A DNA stretch of 38,996 nucleotides from Aigarchaeota archaeon (GCA_025058515.1 JANXDW010000020.1:1-38996), one strand, 5' to 3'. Shown: positions 1-7,398, numbered from the stretch's first letter. Notes: a model not told the origin generated them from the sequence alone. Translations and numbers: made by a program.

Positions 1-9
1 ATGATATGT

Positions 10-522
10 TTAAGCTGCTATACTCTTCTCAGAGATTTTAGATATTACGATCGTATAGTTCTTTGGTAATTTCTTAGAAGCTAGTTCTAATGCTTCTTTA
101 GCTACTTGAACCCAGTTCTCATATGTTAGCACTCTTAATACTGGCTCACCTGTAGAGACCTGTGCTGCTCTACCTACAGGTTTACCGAATGCTCTCCTCA
201 TCCCTTCTTGAAGCCTATCTGCATGTGCTCCAAAGATCATCTTATTCTCTCTTAATACATGATGAGGGTGAGCTTTAATCTCTAAGTAGTAGTTTCCTTC
301 ACCAGCTTTTCTAGCTAGATACTTATCCGCAGCTATCCTCGCAGACTCTATCGATACATCTCTAATCTGCATATCTTCTTTTGACACTAATAATAATTCA
401 TGTGTATAATCTTCTTTATATGTTCCCATAGAGTATTTGCTAATCCTTGGATGTGGAGGACCATGTATATAATCGCTTCTAGTATAAGGTCTCTCTAAAG
501 CTCTCCAGTTCTTTGCCTTCAT
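10..522 (-). CDS. rpl10e: Large ribosomal subunit protein L10e (uL16 family)
   Basis: Component of the 50S subunit near the peptidyl-transferase centre and tRNA-binding region, homologous to bacterial L16. The product is recognised by the N-terminal RALERPYTR segment, by HPHHVLRENKM and by the segment GAHADRLQEGMRRAFGKPVG, all typical of archaeal/eukaryotic L10e. The reading frame could open at 549, but I chose the ATG at 522 (MKAKNW...). The TATA-like CTTTAAAT on the minus strand centres about 30 bases before 522, which fits a short or absent leader, while the upstream ATGs overlap it. No Shine-Dalgarno is visible. The length, about 170 residues, is usual for the family. It is transcribed alone, towards the window edge. 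Confidence 0.95.
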   Translation of the reverse strand: MKAKNWRALERPYTRSDYIHGPPHPRISKYSMGTYKEDYTHELLLVSKEDMQIRDVSIESARIAADKYLARKAGEGNYYLEIKAHPHHVLRENKMIFGAHADRLQEGMRRAFGKPVGRAAQVSTGEPVLRVLTYENWVQVAKEALELASKKLPKNYTIVISKISEKSIAA

Positions 523-547
523 GCTAAAACTACTAATAAATGCCATC

Positions 548-555
548 ATTTAAAG
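548..555 (-). promoter_or_regulatory. TATA-like element for L10e
   Basis: Minus-strand CTTTAAAT about 30 bases before the ATG at 522. Archaeal TATA boxes lie about 26 bases before the transcription start, so the transcript would have almost no leader. Inferred from position only. Confidence 0.45.
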
Positions 556-728
556 ATGTCGATTAAAGATAGTAGAAAAGAAGAGAACTATCTAATCAGC
601 TCTTAAAGAATATAGGATATTTGTGTATTCAGTGCTTTCTCCGTGGTGAAAGTATTATATTGAGCCAGATTATCCTCCTTTCATTCTAATTATTATTACT
701 CGATATCATTTATCATAATTATTTCTTT

Positions 729-1484
729 TCAATATTTTAAAAGAATATTTACAATATTATGTAGCTCTTCTGGGGTTAGACAATACACTCTCTTAGATAA
801 TACTTCATCAGAAATGTAGCCTTCTATTTCTTTAAGATCTATACCAATCTTCCTCGATACTGATCTGAGTACAGTCTTTAGCTTCTTCATCTTCTGGGTA
901 AACAGTATCTTTATGAACTTTAACTCTTCTTCTCTACACGATATCGAGTCCTCTCTTCTCTTCATAGATAATATTACTGAGTTAACCTTTGGCATAGGTT
1001 TGAATGCATTTCGAGGAATCTCTTCAAGGATCTCAGAGGTATAGAATAGGTTTGCTAAGAATGAGGTATACACGTAATTTTTTGTACATGGTTTAGAGAT
1101 AAGTTTCTGAGCGAATTCTTTCTGTAATGTTAGTACGATCTTTTTAGGACGTCTCATTATAAGCCAGTGTAAAAGTTTTGTAGAGATATTGTAGGGAGGA
1201 TTTGATACAACTTTATTGAACTCGGATAAATTCAACTTCAAGATGTCTTCGATGATTAATTCAACATTGCTGTATTTTGCAAGTTTATGAGATGCCTCTA
1301 AAGCTAGCTTCTCATCTATCTCTACTGCTATAACTTTCTTTGCTCTCTCTGCGAGCCTCCAAGTCAACTCCCCTGTTCCAGCTCCTACTTCAAGCACGAC
1401 ATCGCTTTCTGAGATTTCACCATATTCTACAATTCTATCCAAAATAGAATTATCTACTAAGAAGTGTTGCCCAAGCTTTCTCAT
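729..1484 (-). CDS. ksgA: rRNA adenine dimethyltransferase KsgA/Dim1
   Basis: Dimethylates two adjacent adenines in the 3'-terminal helix of 16S rRNA, using S-adenosylmethionine, late in 30S assembly. Visible motifs are GQHFL (residues 5-9), the SAM-binding motif LEVGAGTGEL (31-40) and the catalytic NPPY (95-98). The 251-residue length is usual for archaeal KsgA. Its ATG overlaps the stop of the DUF655 gene by four bases (ATGA), so the two are translationally coupled. It is the last gene of the L21e-rpoF-DUF655-ksgA group, a conserved archaeal arrangement. Confidence 0.95.
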   Translation of the reverse strand: MRKLGQHFLVDNSILDRIVEYGEISESDVVLEVGAGTGELTWRLAERAKKVIAVEIDEKLALEASHKLAKYSNVELIIEDILKLNLSEFNKVVSNPPYNISTKLLHWLIMRRPKKIVLTLQKEFAQKLISKPCTKNYVYTSFLANLFYTSEILEEIPRNAFKPMPKVNSVILSMKRREDSISCREEELKFIKILFTQKMKKLKTVLRSVSRKIGIDLKEIEGYISDEVLSKRVYCLTPEELHNIVNILLKY

Positions 1485-2074
1485 ATCTCTCTTATCTGGC
1501 TTGCAGGCTCTCTAACGAAGATTCTATGCTTTTCATCTACATTCATCAACTCATACAATATTCTATTTGTTAATGCTTTAACAGGATCTTGAAATCCGAC
1601 ACGTTTCTTTAAGTCTTCATAACTTGAGAAGGGCTGGATCTCTCTTTCTTCCAATATCTTCATAGCGATCTTCTTCCCTATACCGGGAATTAATTCTAGA
1701 GCATGCATTCTAGGAGTTACTGGTGTAGATGTATTGAAAAACTCGATAAACCTCTTCTCATCACTCTCTACTATTTTTCTAACTACGTTAATCAACTCGT
1801 TCTTAGCATTCTGCGTTAAATCCTCATAACGTATCCTCCTAATTATTCTAAGTATACTTCTCGGGACATCTCTTCCAATATACATCCTTATACCGATTAA
1901 GGGTTTATGTTTAACGGAGATCGCTGCCTCTAATAGTGTGAAGAATTGTTCACCTAACATCTGGGCTATTAATTCATTTTTACCGATCATGATGTTATGC
2001 TGTAGAGGGCGATGTTCAGGTGAAAATATATCTAGTACGTAAGCAAAATCTTCATACTTCTTTGATCTATACAA
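1481..2074 (-). CDS. DUF655 family protein with helix-hairpin-helix
   Basis: Conserved archaeal protein of about 190 residues, probably nucleic-acid binding; its biochemical role is not established. The C-terminal third holds a clear helix-hairpin-helix (ALELIPGIGKKIAMKILEER, about residues 125-144) like those that bind the DNA or RNA backbone. The N-terminal part is probably a small beta-barrel. The family regularly lies between rpoF and ksgA, as here, which suggests a link to transcription or ribosome assembly. Start is TTG at 2074, since no in-frame ATG or GTG lies nearby. It overlaps ksgA by four bases and follows rpoF after 36 bases. Confidence 0.85.
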   Translation of the reverse strand: MYRSKKYEDFAYVLDIFSPEHRPLQHNIMIGKNELIAQMLGEQFFTLLEAAISVKHKPLIGIRMYIGRDVPRSILRIIRRIRYEDLTQNAKNELINVVRKIVESDEKRFIEFFNTSTPVTPRMHALELIPGIGKKIAMKILEEREIQPFSSYEDLKKRVGFQDPVKALTNRILYELMNVDEKHRIFVREPASQIREI

Positions 2075-2110
2075 ACATCTTCACGTCCTTTGATGTCTTT
2101 ATACTATAAA

Positions 2111-2470
2111 CTACTCTCGTACGTCTTCTTCTAGATATTTCTTAACAGTATCAACGATTGCGTGCAATTTATCTTCTGAGAATAGTAGGAATGATACTAA
2201 ACGTTTATAACCGCTTAAGATAGCGCGTAATTCTTCTACATGAGTTGGACAGATATCTACTATCTGCACAGCTTCTTCTCTTGTTAATTCAAATCTACTA
2301 ACAAGTTCTTCGATCAATTCATTAGCTTTCTCACTAGATAACTTAGAATATTTTCTAGTGTATTCTAGAACTCTAAGCTGTATCGAGTCTAGCTTTTCTC
2401 TCCTCTCTTCTAAGATCTCTTTTACCTCGGGGAGAGATAGAGGTTTCTGAGAGATAATCTTCTTAACCAT
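2111..2470 (-). CDS. rpoF: RNA polymerase subunit F (Rpb4 homologue)
   Basis: Forms the stalk of archaeal RNA polymerase with RpoE (Rpb7), helping open-complex formation and RNA handling. The 119-residue, mostly helical protein has the family's typical features: a short N-terminal SLPEVKEIL segment and a C-terminal HRDC-like helical domain (EEAVQIVDICPTHVEELRAI). The ATG directly follows the L21e stop with no gap, and GGTG near the end of L21e serves as ribosome-binding site. It is co-transcribed with L21e upstream and DUF655-ksgA downstream, the usual archaeal order. Confidence 0.9.
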   Translation of the reverse strand: MVKKIISQKPLSLPEVKEILEERREKLDSIQLRVLEYTRKYSKLSSEKANELIEELVSRFELTREEAVQIVDICPTHVEELRAILSGYKRLVSFLLFSEDKLHAIVDTVKKYLEEDVRE

Positions 2471-2764
2471 TTATTCACCCCATTTAACTAAGTGGTCTGG
2501 TAAGATCGTTAATTTCTTTAGCTTACTTCCTAGAGTTATGTTGACTAGGTATGCTTTACCTCGTCTTCCAACTATTTCACCTACCCTACCATGATATCTA
2601 CGGTGAGGAGCTCCCTCCTGTACTGAGGGATCTATTTTTATCACAACCTTATCTCCAGGTTGAAACTCTGTTAAGTATATTTCAGGTTTAGGTCCACTTC
2701 TAACTCCTCTAGGTAGGGTGAGTATGCTTCTCGACTTATATCTGAAACCTTTAGACTTCGGCAT
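2471..2764 (-). CDS. rpl21e: Large ribosomal subunit protein L21e
   Basis: Small basic SH3-like protein of the archaeal/eukaryotic 50S subunit. The N-terminus MPKSKGFRYKSR, the central GDKVVIKIDPSVQEGAPHRRYHGRVG and the overall 97-residue length are characteristic. First gene of the L21e-rpoF-DUF655-ksgA operon. There is no Shine-Dalgarno before the ATG, and a TATA-like TTTAAATA lies 32 bases upstream, so the mRNA probably starts within a few bases of the start codon. Confidence 0.95.
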   Translation of the reverse strand: MPKSKGFRYKSRSILTLPRGVRSGPKPEIYLTEFQPGDKVVIKIDPSVQEGAPHRRYHGRVGEIVGRRGKAYLVNITLGSKLKKLTILPDHLVKWGE

Positions 2765-2792
2765 TTTTCAATCAACTTTAATTTGTTCAACT

Positions 2793-2800
2793 TATTTAAA
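2793..2800 (-). promoter_or_regulatory. TATA-like element for the L21e operon
   Basis: Minus-strand TTTAAATA centred 32 bases before the L21e ATG, within an AT-rich stretch, matching archaeal TATA spacing for a near-leaderless transcript. Inferred from sequence and position. Confidence 0.5.
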
Positions 2801-2949
2801 AGGTTATACGTTTATGAGTTAAATCGTTCATTTTATATCTAAATAATCTATAAAAGCTAGATATAGTATGGACTTGTGTGGCCGTGGCCAAGAAAATCTC
2901 CAAAGTAATTTAAAGATTCTTGATCACTTTCTAGATAGTACAGTTATAT

Positions 2950-3567
2950 TTAGAGGGGTGGGAACTTCTTTCTCAGTTTCTTAAATACATCTGTAAGAGT
3001 GTCGGTAGATTTTTGTTTGTATTCTTCTTGAACTTCAGGAGGCTGTATATAGAATAAGTCTACAGTATCCATTCCTTTAATAGTGCTTTCAATAACCTTT
3101 GTTCTATGTATCCCTATACTAACTCTTAGAGGGACTATTCTCCCTTGTCTATCTATGTGGAAGATTTTGAACTTTAGGTCTGCCAACTTTCTAGTTTCAG
3201 CGTATTTCAATGGGTCGATGACCATTGCGACAGCTTTGGGAAACATCATTTGATACCTCTTCTGCGTCTCTATATCTATCGTAGAGAGGAATAAGTCGAA
3301 ACCTGGATGTGAATGATACCATCCAACAATGTTTAATCCAGGTCTCTCTTGTGAAAGCCACTCAAAGGTTATAGCCATGACTTCTTCATCTAATGCTACG
3401 AATGCAGAAGATGATTTCTGGTTTCCAGATATTGCATCCCATATCTCTAAAATATCTTGCTTTTTTTCATATCTCCCAATTAAGAGACCTGCAACTTCTC
3501 TCTCAAGATCCATCAAAGAGTATTTCACAGCCTTTCCTAATGCTAGTGGATAGATCCTCACTCTCAA
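2950..3567 (-). CDS. Rpn11-like JAMM (MPN+) ubiquitin protease
   Basis: Zinc isopeptidase of the JAMM family. In this setting it probably trims the ubiquitin precursor after Gly-Gly and removes ubiquitin from conjugates, as shown for the Caldiarchaeum homologue. The full JAMM signature is present: Glu24 in the EVAGLLIG segment, His85-Ser-His87-Pro, Ser95 and Asp98 (HSHPGFDLFLSTID). The flanking GWYHSHPGF and DIETQKRYQ closely resemble proteasomal Rpn11. The 205-residue protein is an MPN domain with a helical C-terminal tail. It is transcribed divergently from the ubiquitin-E2-E1-RING genes across 181 bases. The start is TTG at 3567 or GTG at 3561; no ribosome site decides between them. Confidence 0.92.
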   Translation of the reverse strand: MRVRIYPLALGKAVKYSLMDLEREVAGLLIGRYEKKQDILEIWDAISGNQKSSSAFVALDEEVMAITFEWLSQERPGLNIVGWYHSHPGFDLFLSTIDIETQKRYQMMFPKAVAMVIDPLKYAETRKLADLKFKIFHIDRQGRIVPLRVSIGIHRTKVIESTIKGMDTVDLFYIQPPEVQEEYKQKSTDTLTDVFKKLRKKFPPL

Positions 3568-3701
3568 TTCTTCTCTATTCTCTCAGATTTAATGTAGAAT
3601 ATATTCTTGTTTTACCTAAAAATCTCGTAGTCTTCTAGATAGTTCTTGAGTAAGTCTGATAATATTCTCCACGAATTTTTTAAGATGCTCGATGTATAAA
3701 T

Positions 3702-3713
3702 GTTTATATATAA
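3702..3713 (+). promoter_or_regulatory. TATA-like element for the ubiquitin operon
   Basis: TTTATATATAAA-type sequence in the divergent region between the JAMM gene and ubiquitin. It would place transcription start about 15 bases before the ubiquitin ATG (3749). A GAGGG at 3733-3737 lies 11 bases before that ATG, farther than a usual Shine-Dalgarno. Being nearly palindromic, the TATA could also contribute to the divergent JAMM gene, though that start is 140 bases away. Confidence 0.45.
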
Positions 3714-3748
3714 ACTAGAAGAATTAGCTCTAGAGGGCGATTGGTTTA

Positions 3749-4009
3749 ATGAAGATTAAGGTTGTTCCCGCAGTGGGTGGTGGGAGCCCCATAGAATTGG
3801 AGGTGATGCCTTCGACTACTGTAGGTGCTATAAGAGCTAAAGTATGTGCTATGAAGAAGCTTCCCCCAGATACGACAAGATTGACTTTCAGAGGTAGAGC
3901 ACTAAAAGATACTGAGACTTTACAAGATATTGGAGCACAAGATGGAGATAAGCTCGTCTTGATTACTAGAACCGTGGGGGGAGTGGATAGTGTATGCAGA
4001 GCTCCCTGA
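3749..4009 (+). CDS. Ubiquitin-like modifier, precursor form
   Basis: The small protein tag of the conjugation system. The 86 residues align end to end with ubiquitin: PSTTVGAIRAKVCAMKKLPPD matches the ubiquitin helix region, and RLTFRGRALKDTETLQDIG matches RLIFAGKQLEDGRTLSDYN. The C-terminus runs LVLITRTVGG followed by eight extra residues (VDSVCRAP), so processing must expose Gly77-Gly78, presumably by the divergent JAMM protease. Arg74 occupies the position of ubiquitin Arg72, which E1 reads. The hydrophobic-patch Ile44 is Thr46 here, and a short glycine-rich insertion lies in the first loop. Lysines are present at 2, 4, 31, 36, 37, 53 and 68. It overlaps the E2 gene by 20 bases. Confidence 0.93.
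   Translation: MKIKVVPAVGGGSPIELEVMPSTTVGAIRAKVCAMKKLPPDTTRLTFRGRALKDTETLQDIGAQDGDKLVLITRTVGGVDSVCRAP
3976..3989 (+). promoter_or_regulatory. Ribosome-binding site of E2 inside the Gly-Gly codons of ubiquitin
   Basis: The codons for ubiquitin Gly77-Gly78 and the next residue read GGGGGAGTG. GGAG at 3980-3983 lies six bases before the E2 start GTG at 3990, good Shine-Dalgarno spacing. It decides the E2 start and implies translational coupling of tag and E2. Confidence 0.55.
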
Positions 4010-4469
4010 ATTACTCTGGTATAAGAGGTTAGCATTAGAATACAAGCTTGTACATGAACATGAACCTCTTTTCGATATAGTTGATGGAGACTTAACACAT
4101 TACAAAGGGATAATAATAGGTGGAGGACTCTACGAGGGAGGTTATTTTAAAGTAGAGATCTTCATACCTCGTACATTTCCTTATACTCCACCAGAGGTTG
4201 TTTGGTGGACACGGATCTGGCATCCAAACTTTACAGATGAGATTCCTCCGAGAATATGTGAATCGGTATTTAAAGATGATTGGTCTCCATCCCTCCACAT
4301 AATCACATTAATAGAGACCCTTAGAAATCTCCTCAACAATCCCAACCCAGATGATCCTCTCAATACTATAGCTGCTATGGAGATGAAATTTAGACCTGAT
4401 ATATTCGAGGCTAGAGTTAGACAATATATTGAGTTATTTGCTAGACCTGAGCAAGCTTTAACCCGGTAA
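3990..4469 (+). CDS. E2 ubiquitin-conjugating enzyme (UBC fold)
   Basis: Carries ubiquitin as a thioester and passes it to target lysines with a RING partner. The 159-residue protein is a bare UBC core. IFIPRTFPYTPPEV (about 57-70) matches the eukaryotic FPxxYPFxPP strand, His78-Pro79-Asn80 is the HPN motif whose Asn stabilises the transition state, and Cys90 in RICESVFKDDWSPS is the catalytic cysteine. NPNPDDPLNTIAA (117-129) matches the PNPDDPL loop of eukaryotic E2s. All catalytic residues are intact. The start is GTG at 3990, backed by GGAG within the ubiquitin gene. E1 follows after 66 bases. Confidence 0.94.
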   Translation: MYAELPELLWYKRLALEYKLVHEHEPLFDIVDGDLTHYKGIIIGGGLYEGGYFKVEIFIPRTFPYTPPEVVWWTRIWHPNFTDEIPPRICESVFKDDWSPSLHIITLIETLRNLLNNPNPDDPLNTIAAMEMKFRPDIFEARVRQYIELFARPEQALTR

Positions 4470-4535
4470 CATATAAGCATAAAGCCTAGAATGAGAATAT
4501 ATTTTAGAAGTGATTAAGATAGGATAACTTTAGAT

Positions 4536-5708
4536 ATGCGGTACTTGGAGAGATATGAAAGACAGCTTAGAATAGAGGGATGGGATCAGGATAAGTTATC
4601 TAACTCAACTGTAATGATCGTTGGAGTTGGAGCGATAGGATGTGAAATTGCTAAAAACTTAACATTAATGGGTGTAGGGGAACTCATACTAGTAGATAAT
4701 GATGTTGTCGAGGTCTCCAATCTAAGTAGGCAGATGCTCTTTACAGATAAAGATATTGGTAGACCTAAGACAATGGTTGCTAGAGAAAGATTGGTAGAGA
4801 TGAACCAATTCATTAAGATTAGAGATTATTATAAAGATGTTAGAGAATTAGACAATAGCATCTTTGAGGAGGTTGATATTATCTGCTCATGTCTAGATAA
4901 CTGGCCTGTTAGAAGATGGGTTAACTCTATGGCAGTTGAACTAGATATCCCATTGATCGATGCAGCTATGGATGGATTATACGCTAATCTACAAGTAGTC
5001 TTACCTGGGAAGACAGCATGCTTAGAATGTCATGGGGAAACCTTGATCCCTAGAGAGGTACAATTAGCAGAATGTACATTGAGGAAGAGAAAACCAGAAG
5101 ATCTAAAGAGAGAATTAGAAGAACAGAATATTGTAGTAGATTTAGAGTTGGTTAAAAAGCTCTTTGAAGTAGGTATAAAGACCGTCTTCGATATAAAGTA
5201 TTCACAAGCTCAGATATTGGAGAGAGTAGATGAAGAAGTTAAAGATAAGATTAGGGAGATTCAAGAATTGTTGAAACCTAAGATGCCGGCTCTACAGAGC
5301 GTTGCAGCTGCGATCTCTGGTTTAGCGACCACTGAGCTCGTGAAGATATTACATGGAGAATCTCTTGGAAAGATCTTTAGCGGGCTGATAGTGTACGATG
5401 GATATTCGACTAGGTTTACGAGAGTAAAGCTGGATAAGAATAAAGTTTGCTTCGTCTGTGGAGACTATGTTAAGACTGAGGGGGCAGAGATAAAGGTTAA
5501 ACTTGATGAGAAGGTAATCGACTTAAAGAAGAAGGTTGCAGAAAGATTCAGTTTCCCAGATCCAGAGATCTTGTATAAGAAGTGGAGATTGGAAGATGAC
5601 CAAGTACTTAGAGAGATAGGGATAAGAAACAACGATATTGTATATGTAGAGACTAGTAGGAGGTTTAACCCTCTACCTCTTAAAATACTATTAGTAGATA
5701 CAGAATAG
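4536..5708 (+). CDS. E1 ubiquitin-activating enzyme with C-terminal ubiquitin-fold domain
   Basis: Adenylates the C-terminal glycine of ubiquitin and forms an E1 thioester before transfer to E2. A ThiF/MoeB-like adenylation domain comes first, with the nucleotide loop GVGAIG (30-35), then Asp54/Asp56, Asn62, Arg65, Lys78 and Asp121. Zinc pairs are Cys162/Cys165 and Cys305/Cys308. Cys180 in LAECTLRKR matches the catalytic cysteine of Uba2/SAE2 (CTIR), within a short helical cysteine domain (about 170-250). Residues about 316-374 look like a ubiquitin-fold domain (LKKKVAERF, LREIGIRNNDIVYVE), which recruits E2 in eukaryotic E1s. At 390 residues it is a compact single-chain E1. Start is ATG at 4536. 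Confidence 0.93.
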   Translation: MRYLERYERQLRIEGWDQDKLSNSTVMIVGVGAIGCEIAKNLTLMGVGELILVDNDVVEVSNLSRQMLFTDKDIGRPKTMVARERLVEMNQFIKIRDYYKDVRELDNSIFEEVDIICSCLDNWPVRRWVNSMAVELDIPLIDAAMDGLYANLQVVLPGKTACLECHGETLIPREVQLAECTLRKRKPEDLKRELEEQNIVVDLELVKKLFEVGIKTVFDIKYSQAQILERVDEEVKDKIREIQELLKPKMPALQSVAAAISGLATTELVKILHGESLGKIFSGLIVYDGYSTRFTRVKLDKNKVCFVCGDYVKTEGAEIKVKLDEKVIDLKKKVAERFSFPDPEILYKKWRLEDDQVLREIGIRNNDIVYVETSRRFNPLPLKILLVDTE

Positions 5709-5731
5709 AATAAAGGCTATAGATATTTTTA

Positions 5732-5739
5732 CTATATAA
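5732..5739 (+). promoter_or_regulatory. TATA-like element before the small RING gene
   Basis: CTATATAA about 40 bases before the RING ATG, in a 67-base gap after E1. It suggests the RING gene can also be transcribed separately from the operon promoter. Confidence 0.4.
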
Positions 5740-5775
5740 GATATATTAAGTAATCAATATTTTATCGATTATAAG

Positions 5776-6036
5776 ATGGTTAGGAGGATAAGGGTAACCC
5801 GCCCTGTTAATAGTGGTTTCTGGGATCCTTGGAGTGTTGAAGAAGTTAAGAAAACAACACCTATGCCTAAACTTGAAGCTAAGCGTGTATGTGTTATCTG
5901 CTTATCGGAGATTAGCGAGGGAGCGGCCATGATCGAGTGCCCATATTGTGGTGCATTAGGTCATGAAAACTGTTTTGAAGAATGGATTACCATGAAGGGT
6001 AAATGCCCACTCTGCCGAAGAACAATAACACTTTAA
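5776..6036 (+). CDS. Small RING-finger protein (E3-like, srfp type)
   Basis: Probable E3 that bridges E2 and target. The 86 residues are a basic N-terminal tail (about 1-35) and a zinc-binding RING with eight ligands: Cys39, Cys42, Cys55, Cys58, His63, Cys66, Cys77 and Cys80, an order of C4HC3. The segment CGALGHENCFEEW is nearly repeated in the membrane RING protein at 7505-8236. The published Caldiarchaeum cluster carries an equivalent small RING protein in the same place, and its E3 activity has been reconstituted in vitro. Here the activity is inferred from that homology. Last gene of the ubiquitin-E2-E1-RING group, 67 bases after E1. Confidence 0.88.
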   Translation: MVRRIRVTRPVNSGFWDPWSVEEVKKTTPMPKLEAKRVCVICLSEISEGAAMIECPYCGALGHENCFEEWITMKGKCPLCRRTITL

Positions 6037-6117
6037 TATAATGACCTTTGAGAAGACTTAAGATAAATTCTTAAACTAAAAATATGGTACGAAGCTTCTA
6101 TGCTTTTTAGAGATAAG

Positions 6118-6127
6118 GTTATAAAGT
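6118..6127 (+). promoter_or_regulatory. TATA-like element before the 140-residue coiled-coil gene
   Basis: GTTATAAAGT lies 22 bases before the TTG start at 6144, spacing expected for a leaderless transcript. Confidence 0.4.
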
Positions 6128-6143
6128 ATCGACATGATATATT

Positions 6144-6566
6144 TTGAATGAGATTATTAGGGTGGAGAAATTGGCCGATTCTTTAAAGAAAGAAGAGAGA
6201 AAAGAAGAGAAAAAGTTTGAGGTGGAGATCGTACCTGAATACTTAGAGACTCCGAGCGGTAAGAAGGTTGCGACATTTGATTTCACGATGGGAGTTGTAA
6301 GAGCTTTAGAAGCTATAGATGAAGCTGAATCAGAGTTGGAAGAAAGAATTGAAAGATTGGAGAAGGGGGAGAATCTCGTTAAGCTTCTTGAAAGATTTAG
6401 TGGACTTGAAGCTCGGATTGCTACGATCGAGAAGTCTTTGAGCAGTTTAGAGAAGAATATACAGAGTGATATTGAAGATATATCAGATAAACTCTCAGCA
6501 TTGATAGATGCTTTCCACGAGTTAGCTGAAAGAGTACAGAGAATGGAAGAAGCTCTTAAGGGTTAA
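6144..6566 (+). CDS. Predicted coiled-coil protein of unknown function
   Basis: I do not recognise the family. The 140-residue protein has a charged N-terminus rich in Lys and Glu (about 1-25), a short possible beta segment (VEIVPEYLETPSGKKVATFDF) and a long heptad-patterned helix from about residue 45 to the end (EAESELEERIERLEKGENLV, then LSSLEKNIQSDIEDISDKLS). There are no cysteines, signal peptide or membrane segment, so it is probably cytosolic. Start is TTG at 6144, supported by the TATA-like sequence 22 bases upstream. It follows the small RING gene after 107 bases on the same strand and overlaps the convergent coiled-coil gene by 11 bases. The position suggests a link to the ubiquitin genes, but nothing in the sequence proves one. 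Confidence 0.7.
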   Translation: MNEIIRVEKLADSLKKEERKEEKKFEVEIVPEYLETPSGKKVATFDFTMGVVRALEAIDEAESELEERIERLEKGENLVKLLERFSGLEARIATIEKSLSSLEKNIQSDIEDISDKLSALIDAFHELAERVQRMEEALKG

Positions 6567-7398
6567 GATAAGCTCTTCTCAATTCTGTTATAAGCCCTTC
6601 TAATCTAGATCTCTTATCTTCTAATTCTCTTATCTCACTTTCAAGTTTTCTCTTCTTCTCTGTTAAAGCATTAATCTCTCCCCTCAATTGAGCGATCTTC
6701 TTCTCTGCTTCAGCAACCGCCTCTTCCCTCTCTCTAAGTTTAGCTAAAGATTCTTTTAGCTCAGCCTCTCTTCTAACAAGCCTCTCAAGCCTAATCTCTC
6801 TAAGCTTAAACTCTCTCATGATTTCTTTAACGACTTCTTCAATCCTAGTCTTCGCTTCTTCTATACCCATCAAGTAGCGTTGAGATAATTCAGAAACCTT
6901 CTGCTCAAGTTCTCTCTTCTTCTCCTCAAGTATACTTATTTCTTCTTCTCTTAAATTCAATTGCCTCTCCTTCATCTCGAGGTCTTCTCTCCATTTCTTC
7001 ATCTCTTCTTTCATTGTCTCTACTTCAGCTTTCTCTTTAAGTAGACGTTGCACCTCTTGCTTGATGATCTCTCTTTCTTTAGTTAGTGCTTCAACTATGT
7101 CCTTTATTCCTTCTTGAACAGATAAGAGCATGTTCTCATAATATCTCACTATTGTAAGTTCTTCAGATACTTTTTCAAGTTTCTCTACGAATGGTTTAAT
7201 TTTATCTTCAAAAGCTGATGGGTAAGATGATAGATGTGATAAGAGTGTAGTCAATTTATCTATATCTTTTTCAATATTCTCTAAAGACCTCTCTAAGTTA
7301 GAGACAATATCAGATTTAGCATGTGATAATTCCATTGTAATTTTCTGCTCAAGTTCTTCAACCCACTTCTCTTTTTTAGATGAAGAAAATATACTCAT
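6556..7398 (-). CDS. Long coiled-coil protein of unknown function
   Basis: 280 residues, almost entirely charged heptad-type helix rich in Glu, Lys, Leu and Arg, in the style of structural or tethering coiled coils. The N-terminus MSIFSSSKKEKWVEELEQK is short and polar, with no signal peptide, membrane helix or nucleotide-binding motif. The helix breaks near residues 50-75 (HLSSYPSAFEDKIKPF) and continues to near the end. Similarity to SMC or myosin-like proteins would reflect composition only. The ATG at 7398 is 106 bases from the divergent membrane RING gene, and its 3' end overlaps the other coiled-coil gene. It sits between the two RING genes, so a scaffold or substrate role is a guess from context. 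Confidence 0.72.
   Translation of the reverse strand: MSIFSSSKKEKWVEELEQKITMELSHAKSDIVSNLERSLENIEKDIDKLTTLLSHLSSYPSAFEDKIKPFVEKLEKVSEELTIVRYYENMLLSVQEGIKDIVEALTKEREIIKQEVQRLLKEKAEVETMKEEMKKWREDLEMKERQLNLREEEISILEEKKRELEQKVSELSQRYLMGIEEAKTRIEEVVKEIMREFKLREIRLERLVRREAELKESLAKLREREEAVAEAEKKIAQLRGEINALTEKKRKLESEIRELEDKRSRLEGLITELRRAYLNP

Noticed and set aside
3730-4098. 122-codon minus-strand frame across the ubiquitin gene
   Set aside because: It is antisense to the well-supported ubiquitin and E2 genes and has low-complexity composition, so it is a shadow frame.
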